Shown here: piece after piece, positions 6,144 to 11,314 of the stretch | Position numbering within the stretch: the stretch's first letter is position 1 | How the letters are laid out: the number at the start of each line of letters is the position of its first letter | Assembly: GCA_019413955.1 (NCBI GenBank) | Contig: DXMX01000018.1 | Span: forward strand, 1,586-12,899 | From: Collinsella sp. | Lineage (GTDB): Bacteria > Actinomycetota > Coriobacteriia > Coriobacteriales > Coriobacteriaceae | DNA: 11,314 nucleotides | Direction: 5' to 3' | Notes under the pieces: model-generated | The model's input: only the letters and a program-made list of their open reading frames with translations | The model's database searches: none | What the model was told of the DNA's origin: nothing | Translations under genes and position numbers: made by a program

Positions 6144-7115
6144 ATGAAGCTTTCTAAGATTGCGGCCCTGTTTATGGTGCCGGTATTGGCCTTGTGCCTT
6201 GTGGCGTGCTCGGCACCCGGTGGCAATGCGAGTAAATCTGCGGGCTCCGATCCTAAGATCGCAGAACTCACTGCGCAGAAGCCGGCCAATGCCGACGAGG
6301 CCGCCGAGTTGTATGCAAAACTCATGCAGAAGGAGAACGAGATCTTTTCGAGTGATAACGCGCTGTGGGAAAAGGTATTCAATGCGGCAAATAAAGACTC
6401 GACAATGATTGAGGACGGCAGCAATTACGGCGATTTCTTGCTCAAGACCATCGACGGCGCCAAGGATGAGTTTACGGCGGATGAGCTTAAGACGCTCAAG
6501 GCCGGTGCGCAGCAGATCAAGGAAATCGAGGACAAGCTCGAGAGCTTGGAGAAGGAGTTCCCCGGCTGTGGAAGCACGCCGAGCGCAGGCGAGAGCGTCG
6601 ACGCTTCGACCGCTGGCATGACGGCTGGTGCCAATGCTTCGAGCGAGGCGACGAAGTTCCCCAGCTTTACGGGCAAGGACCTGGACGGCAACGACGTGAG
6701 CAGCGACGAGCTGTTCTCTAAGAACAAGGTTACCGTCATGAATTTCTGGTTCACCACTTGCAAGCCGTGCGTGGGTGAGTTGGGCGATCTTGAGAAACTG
6801 AATCAGGAGCTTGCCGAGAAGGGCGGCCAGGTCGTGGGCGTCAATTCCTTTACGCTCGATGGCAACAAGGGCGAGATTGCAGATGCCAAGGACGTGCTGA
6901 GCAAGAAGGGCGTGACATATAAGAACATCTGGTTCAAGTCGGATAGCGAGGCCGGTAAGTTTACGTCAAATTTGTTCTCGTTCCCGACAACGTATGTCAT
7001 CGATCAGAATGGCAACATCGTAGGGGATCCAATCGTGGGAGCCATCAGCTCCGCCGAGCAGCGCGCAGCACTCGACAAGCTTATCGACCAGGCGATTGCG
7101 AATAGCGAGCAGTAA
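6144..7115 (+). CDS. TlpA-like thioredoxin-fold lipoprotein
   Basis: The 323-aa protein starts with a lipoprotein signal peptide (MKLSKIAALF and onwards) and a lipobox LVAC, so C22 should be lipidated and anchor it to the outer face of the membrane. Residues about 35-140 are charged and helical (an all-alpha domain of unknown role, with an extra Cys at C142). A Ser/Ala/Gly-rich linker (143-170) leads into a TlpA/AhpC-type thioredoxin domain (about 171-318). This has active site WFTTCKPC (C206/C209) and a cis-proline before the strand FSFPTTYVID (P281). Both active-site Cys are present, so thiol-disulfide reductase activity is expected; the substrate is unknown. GGAGG (6132-6136) lies 7 nt before the ATG at 6144 and only 1 nt before an in-frame ATG at 6138, so I chose the later start. 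No DsbD or CcdA is encoded nearby, and the polyferredoxin may supply its reducing power (inference). Confidence 0.92.
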   Translation: MKLSKIAALFMVPVLALCLVACSAPGGNASKSAGSDPKIAELTAQKPANADEAAELYAKLMQKENEIFSSDNALWEKVFNAANKDSTMIEDGSNYGDFLLKTIDGAKDEFTADELKTLKAGAQQIKEIEDKLESLEKEFPGCGSTPSAGESVDASTAGMTAGANASSEATKFPSFTGKDLDGNDVSSDELFSKNKVTVMNFWFTTCKPCVGELGDLEKLNQELAEKGGQVVGVNSFTLDGNKGEIADAKDVLSKKGVTYKNIWFKSDSEAGKFTSNLFSFPTTYVIDQNGNIVGDPIVGAISSAEQRAALDKLIDQAIANSEQ

Positions 7116-7194
7116 AAACCGCGTAAAGCATAGCGAGGATCGTGTGTCGCTGTGCGAAGTAGTCTGCTGCCTTTCAAGATAAGCTCCACCATAT

Positions 7195-7222
7195 AGAGGT
7201 CCCGCTCGGGACCTCTTCTTTT
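7195..7222 (+). terminator. Rho-independent terminator of the redox operon
   Basis: A 9-bp perfect stem (7195-7203 with 7208-7216) has the tetraloop GCTC and is followed by a T-rich run (TCTTTT, 7217-7222). It lies 80 bp after the lipoprotein stop codon and ends the operon that begins at 5073. Confidence 0.85.
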
Positions 7223-7368
7223 GGGCGCCGTCCCGTTCGTTTTTTGGCGCGGTTTGTTACATTCCTCACTGGCGTCGGCAAAAAATGGGGATAGAGTAGG
7301 ACAAAAGCGTCGAATACGAACGGCGGAGGAGAGCGGGCAGGGTGCCTGCGCAGGAGAGGTTGCCGTCC

Positions 7369-10300
7369 ATGCTGGAGCTCAAAGGTATTTGCAAAAGGTA
7401 CGTTACGCAGTCGTTTACGCAGGTGGCGCTCGACAACGTAAGCCTGTCTTTTCGCGATAACGAGTTCGTGGCCATTCTGGGTCCCTCGGGTTCGGGTAAA
7501 ACTACGATGCTCAACGTTATCGGTGGGCTCGATCATTTCGATTCTGGCGACCTGCTCATCGACGGTATTTCGACCAAGGATTTTCACGATCGCGATTGGG
7601 ATGCCTACCGCAACAACCGCATCGGCTTTGTGTTCCAAAGCTATAACCTCATTCCGCATCAGACCATCTTGGAAAACGTGGAGCTGGCGCTTACGCTCAC
7701 AGGTGTGGGGCATGCCGAGCGCCGCCAGCGTGCGCGCGAGGCGCTCGAGGCGGTTGGCCTGGGCGAACACGTTAACAAGCGCCCGAGCCAGCTATCGGGC
7801 GGGCAGATGCAGCGCGTGGCCATTGCCCGCGCCCTGATCAATGACCCTGAGATCGTCCTTGCCGACGAGCCGACTGGCGCTTTGGATTCAACGACATCCG
7901 TGCAGGTTATGGATTTGCTCAAAGAAGTTGCGCGCGACCGTCTGGTCATCATGGTCACGCACAATCCCGACCTGGCATACCAATACGCCACGCGCATCGT
8001 CAACCTGGCGGACGGCAAGATCACCGACGATTCCGATCCTTTCGATGTCGCTGACGCCACGCGCCGCGAGGCCAAGCCTACGCGCAAAACCTCGATGAGC
8101 TTTGTGACGGCGCTGGGGCTTTCTGCCCGAAACCTCATGACCAAGAAGGGCCGCACGGCCATGACGGCCTTTGCGGGCTCGATTGGCATTATCGGTATCG
8201 CGGCGATTCTGGCGCTGTCCAACGGCGTAAACGGCTACATCAAAAAGGTCGAGGAGGATACGCTCTCGAGCTACCCACTCACCATTTCCAAGCAGGATTA
8301 CGACCTGTCGTCCATGATGGGCGGACAGGGGGCTGCGGATGATGACTCGCCTGAAAACGTGGATTCGTCCGACGACAGTGCCGAAACCGATAAGATTCCC
8401 GTGGTCACGGCCGTAAAGGATATGTTTGCGAGCGTTAAGTCCAACGACATGACGAGCTTTAAGGCATGGCTTGACGACGGCGGCGACGGTATCGACAAAG
8501 AGGTCAACGCCATTCAGTACGGCTACGGTGTATCGCCGGTTGTCTATCGTGCCGGCAAGGGCGATGAGAAGCCTGTCCGGCTGGTGCCCAACGCCATGAC
8601 CGAGGCCATGAGCGGAGGCGCGAGCTCGGCGGCAACGGTGAGCATGGAATCCATGGGAACCTCGGTCTTTAACGAGATGATCGACGACCAGAGTCTGCTC
8701 GACAGCCAGTACGATGTCGTCGCCGGTCATTGGCCCACGTCTGCCAACGAAGCCGTGATGGTGCTTTCGAGTCGTGGCACGGTGGGCGACTATACGCTCT
8801 ACAGCATCGGTGCGCTGGATATCGATGAGCTCAACGATCTGGTAAACAGTGCCATGACGGCCGACGGTAAGATCGAGACGCCCGAGACCGGCGCCGACTT
8901 TACCTACGATGATGCGTTGTCCATGACGTTTAAGGTGCTGTCGCCGGCCGATGCCTATCGCAAAAACGAAGAGACCGGCATGTGGACCGACATGTCTGAC
9001 GACGCCGACTTTATGGCTGCTAAGGTTGCCGACGGTATTGACGTGCACATTGTGGGCGTGGTGCGACCTAACGAGACGGCCAATGCGAGTGCGTTGTCTC
9101 CGGGCATTGCCTATACGCATGCGCTGACTCGCCAGCTTATGGAGCGCGCCGCCGATTCGCAGATTGTGCAGGAGCAACTCGACCACCCCGAGACGGATGT
9201 CTTTACGGGCAAAACCTTCGACGAACTACAAGGCGAGGCCAAACAAGGAGTGGATCTGGGCAGCATGTTCAGTGTGGACGAGGCAGCACTTAAGAGCGCG
9301 TTCTCGTTCGATTCGTCTGCACTCTCGGGTGTTGCCGGCGGCGGCATTGATCTCTCGGACGTCGATCTGTCCGGTCTGGACATTGACCTTTCGGACGTTG
9401 GCAAGGACATCGACTTCAGCGACATCATGGCAAAAGCGCCAACCCCAGATTTCTCGGGTATCTTTGACGGTCTGGAACTCACGCCCGAGCAAATGCAGCA
9501 CGTGGGAACACTAGCCAACCAGCTGTTTGAGGGCTTTTTGCAGTCTGATCAGTTTAAGGCGCTGTCGCCCGATGATCTTAAGGACGCGTCAAAGCTCTCT
9601 GCCGCATTCTCGACGTATCTTGAGAATGATGACACAGCCCAGCAAATCCTAGCCCAGCTCAAAGCGCTCGGCGGCGATGCCCTGGCCGAGCGCCTGCAGC
9701 AGGCGATGACCGACTATGTGCAAAAGCAGCTGGCTCCGTATCTGCAGCAGGCTATGGATCAGGTGATGAAGTCGATCAGCGAGCAGATAGCGTCGACGGT
9801 ATCATCCCAGCTCAAGGCGGGCGCGGCAGGGCTTATGGACCAGATGGCGACGCAGATGTCGTCGAGTTTTGCCAACCTAGCGAGCGCCATGCGCGTGGAT
9901 GCGAGTGCCTTTGCTCATGCCATCCATTTCAACATGGACGCCGAGGACCTGAGTTCGCTCATGATGAGCTATGCCAAGGCGTCGAAGCTCACCTATGATA
10001 ACAATCTGGCCACACTGGGCTATGCGGACGAGGCCGATCCCATCTCGGTTAAGATTTTCCCGCGCGACTTTGAGGCCAAGGAGCGCGTACTCGATCACAT
10101 CGATGCGTACAACAAGCAGGTCAAAGCCGCTGGCCACGATGATCGGGCAATTTCGTACACAGACTACATGGGTATCATCATGGGTTCGGTGACCGACATC
10201 GTGAACACCATCAGCTTGGTGCTCATCGCATTCGTGAGTATCAGCCTGGTCGTGAGCTCCATCATGATCGGCATCATCACGTACATCAGCGTGCTGGAGC

Positions 10301-10611
10301 GCAAAAAGGAGATTGGCATTCTGCGCGCGATCGGCGCGTCGAAGCGCAACGTGGCCAACGTATTCAATGCCGAGACCTTTATCGAGGGCCTCATCGCCGG
10401 CGTCTTTGCCATTGTCGTCGTGGTGCTCGTGAGTTTCCCGGTCAATGCCTGGGCGCTTGCGGCCAAACAGGTCCCCAACCTGATGAGTCTGCCCGTGCAG
10501 GATGCGCTGGTGCTCATTGCAATTTCGGTGCTGCTGACGGTTGTTGCCGGCCTGCTGCCGGCCCGTAGCGCATCCAAGAAGGACCCCGTCGAAGCCCTGC
10601 GCTCCGAATAA
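7369..10611 (+). CDS. MacB/FtsX-type ABC transporter, fused ATPase and permease with giant extracytoplasmic domain
   Basis: The 1080-aa protein begins with a complete ABC ATPase (about 1-225): Walker A GPSGSGKTT (38-46), Q-loop Q90, signature LSGGQ (142-146), Walker B IVLADE (162-167) and H-loop H198. A permease follows with membrane helices at about 265-287, 947-975, 1008-1030 and 1046-1064. The last three form the FtsX domain, with the conserved coupling segment LERKKEIGILRAIGASKR. The loop between helices 1 and 2 is about 655 residues, much larger than the periplasmic domain of MacB (whole protein about 650 aa). It includes an acidic insert (about 325-345), an Asp-rich repeated stretch (659-686) and a long amphipathic helical segment (771-844). 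MacB-type proteins are mechanotransmission machines for efflux, lipoprotein release or cell-wall enzyme control rather than classic importers. The substrate here is unknown. I chose ATG 7369 (MLELKGICKRY, the usual family start) with GAGG 9 nt upstream; an in-frame GTG at 7342 would add nine residues. No partner gene is adjacent, consistent with a homodimer. Confidence 0.93.
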   Translation: MLELKGICKRYVTQSFTQVALDNVSLSFRDNEFVAILGPSGSGKTTMLNVIGGLDHFDSGDLLIDGISTKDFHDRDWDAYRNNRIGFVFQSYNLIPHQTILENVELALTLTGVGHAERRQRAREALEAVGLGEHVNKRPSQLSGGQMQRVAIARALINDPEIVLADEPTGALDSTTSVQVMDLLKEVARDRLVIMVTHNPDLAYQYATRIVNLADGKITDDSDPFDVADATRREAKPTRKTSMSFVTALGLSARNLMTKKGRTAMTAFAGSIGIIGIAAILALSNGVNGYIKKVEEDTLSSYPLTISKQDYDLSSMMGGQGAADDDSPENVDSSDDSAETDKIPVVTAVKDMFASVKSNDMTSFKAWLDDGGDGIDKEVNAIQYGYGVSPVVYRAGKGDEKPVRLVPNAMTEAMSGGASSAATVSMESMGTSVFNEMIDDQSLLDSQYDVVAGHWPTSANEAVMVLSSRGTVGDYTLYSIGALDIDELNDLVNSAMTADGKIETPETGADFTYDDALSMTFKVLSPADAYRKNEETGMWTDMSDDADFMAAKVADGIDVHIVGVVRPNETANASALSPGIAYTHALTRQLMERAADSQIVQEQLDHPETDVFTGKTFDELQGEAKQGVDLGSMFSVDEAALKSAFSFDSSALSGVAGGGIDLSDVDLSGLDIDLSDVGKDIDFSDIMAKAPTPDFSGIFDGLELTPEQMQHVGTLANQLFEGFLQSDQFKALSPDDLKDASKLSAAFSTYLENDDTAQQILAQLKALGGDALAERLQQAMTDYVQKQLAPYLQQAMDQVMKSISEQIASTVSSQLKAGAAGLMDQMATQMSSSFANLASAMRVDASAFAHAIHFNMDAEDLSSLMMSYAKASKLTYDNNLATLGYADEADPISVKIFPRDFEAKERVLDHIDAYNKQVKAAGHDDRAISYTDYMGIIMGSVTDIVNTISLVLIAFVSISLVVSSIMIGIITYISVLERKKEIGILRAIGASKRNVANVFNAETFIEGLIAGVFAIVVVVLVSFPVNAWALAAKQVPNLMSLPVQDALVLIAISVLLTVVAGLLPARSASKKDPVEALRSE

Positions 10612-10612
10612 T

Positions 10613-10639
10613 GTGACAAAGGGACAGTCCCTTTGTCAC
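10613..10639. repeat. Perfect 27-nt palindrome, REP-like intergenic element
   Basis: The arms GTGACAAAGGGA (10613-10624) and TCCCTTTGTCAC (10628-10639) are exact reverse complements around CAG; the central C and G can also pair. It starts 1 nt after the transporter stop codon and ends 25 nt before the dihydrouridine synthase start. No T-run follows on either strand, so it is not a standard intrinsic terminator. I recall very similar AAAGGGACAGTCCCTTT elements between genes of Collinsella-type bacteria, which suggests a dispersed REP-like family. There is no second copy in this window. It could still slow transcription or protect the upstream mRNA end. Confidence 0.7.
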
Positions 10640-10664
10640 GTTCGTTGATATGAGAGAAGAGTAG

Positions 10665-11314
10665 ATGATTCTATCGTTGGCCCCTATGGAGGGGATTACC
10701 GGGCATGTGTTCCGTCGCTTGCATGCGGAGTGCTTTGGTGCGCTCGACTGCTACTACACGCCGTTTTTGCCGCCGCCGCGGGTGGGAAACCGCTTTGGCG
10801 GCAAAGCGTTTAAGGAGATCGATCCTGCCAATAACCAGGGGCTCAACGTAGTGCCTCAGCTGATGTCTAAGAACGCGGACGAGTTTGTGTGGGCGGCACA
10901 GGTGCTCGCTGACATGGGCTACCGCGAGGTCAATCTCAACTTGGGTTGCCCTTCGGGAACGGTTGTCGCCAAGGGCAAGGGCTCGGGTTTCTTGCGCAAT
11001 CTCGACGAGCTCGAGGCGTTCTTAAGCGATGTGTGCGAGCGGTCGCCGTTGCCGGTGTCGGTAAAGACCAGGCTGGGCCTGGAGAATGACGACGAATACG
11101 AGCGCGTGCTCGATCTGTATTGCCGCATGCCGCTGGCGGAGCTGATTGTGCACCCGCGCGTACAAAAGGACCGCTATACGGGCTCGCCGCGCAAAGAGTT
11201 TTATGGCGAGACGTTGGAGCGGGCACCGTTTCCCGTGGCATACAACGGCGACATTTTTGATCTTGAGGACATGGATGCGCTGGTGGAGGCCTATCCCGGT
11301 ACACGCCATGTGAT
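10665..11314 (+). CDS. tRNA-dihydrouridine synthase (3' end outside window)
   Basis: The frame is open from the ATG at 10665 to the right edge (216 codons), about two thirds of the usual 320-350 aa. This enzyme reduces uridine to dihydrouridine in tRNA, using FMN and NAD(P)H in the cytoplasm. It begins with the Dus FMN-binding start LAPMEGITGHVFR. It has NLNLGCPSGTV with the expected catalytic C95, the FMN-contacting lysine in SVKTRLG (K134), and IVHPR (H163) followed by YTGSPR. VAYNGDI (about 191-197) matches the V-x-x-NGDI strand. Typical Dus proteins have HGR or HAR where this has HPR, so it is a divergent member, and I do not assign a DusA/B/C subtype. GAGAAGAG just before the start is a modest ribosome binding site. 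The gene lies 53 nt after the ABC transporter with a palindrome between them; I see no functional link. Confidence 0.92.
   Translation, partial: MILSLAPMEGITGHVFRRLHAECFGALDCYYTPFLPPPRVGNRFGGKAFKEIDPANNQGLNVVPQLMSKNADEFVWAAQVLADMGYREVNLNLGCPSGTVVAKGKGSGFLRNLDELEAFLSDVCERSPLPVSVKTRLGLENDDEYERVLDLYCRMPLAELIVHPRVQKDRYTGSPRKEFYGETLERAPFPVAYNGDIFDLEDMDALVEAYPGTRHV

Noticed and set aside
7223..7368. Promoter for the ABC transporter
   Set aside because: I tried several -35/-10 pairings (around 7244-7297) and none had both elements close to consensus at proper spacing. A promoter probably exists here but I cannot place it.
7888..9186. A 432-codon open frame on the minus strand
   Set aside because: It is antisense to the ABC transporter, is rich in His and Arg as expected of a GC-rich shadow frame, and shows no domain or ribosome binding site.
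10613..10639. Palindrome as an intrinsic terminator for the ABC transporter
   Set aside because: No run of T follows on either strand, so it was listed as a repeat instead.

Overview
The window looks like chromosomal DNA of a Coriobacteriia gut actinobacterium, most likely Collinsella or a close relative. The grounds are GC-rich codon use, a LuxR-type regulator beside a Tat-secreted protein, a MacB-like ABC transporter with a very large extracytoplasmic loop, and a palindrome of a kind I associate with Collinsella-type genomes. The genus is an inference, because no 16S gene or other marker is present.

Layout. The left part (1-4982) is all on the minus strand. Reading leftwards from 4982, it holds an OmpR-type response regulator, its overlapping sensor histidine kinase, a LuxR-type HTH regulator with a helical N-terminal domain, and a long Tat-exported protein that runs off the left edge. 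The first 80 bases are a perfect foldback (28-bp arms) that may be an assembly artefact, so the last codons of that gene are doubtful.

From 5073 to 7115 a plus-strand operon diverges from the two-component system. It encodes a 48-aa membrane protein with a C-terminal CLEC motif (CD1871A-like), a NapH/YccM-like membrane polyferredoxin, and a TlpA-like thioredoxin-fold lipoprotein with a CKPC active site. The first two genes start with TTG and overlap. A clear intrinsic terminator at 7195-7222 closes the operon. The most economical reading is a redox relay in which cytoplasmic electrons pass through the polyferredoxin, perhaps via the small CXXC protein, to the surface lipoprotein. The divergent two-component system is its likely regulator. 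The relay is inferred from domains and gene order only.

From 7369 to 10611 a single gene encodes a 1080-aa fused ATPase-permease of the MacB/FtsX type. Its extracytoplasmic domain is about 655 residues long, with an acidic insert, an Asp-rich repeated stretch and a long helical segment. A perfect 27-nt palindrome follows its stop codon, and then a tRNA-dihydrouridine synthase gene that runs off the right edge. I saw no tRNA, rRNA, CRISPR array, insertion sequence or phage gene. No gene-free stretch exceeds 300 bases; the longest, 7116-7368, holds the terminator and no promoter I could support.
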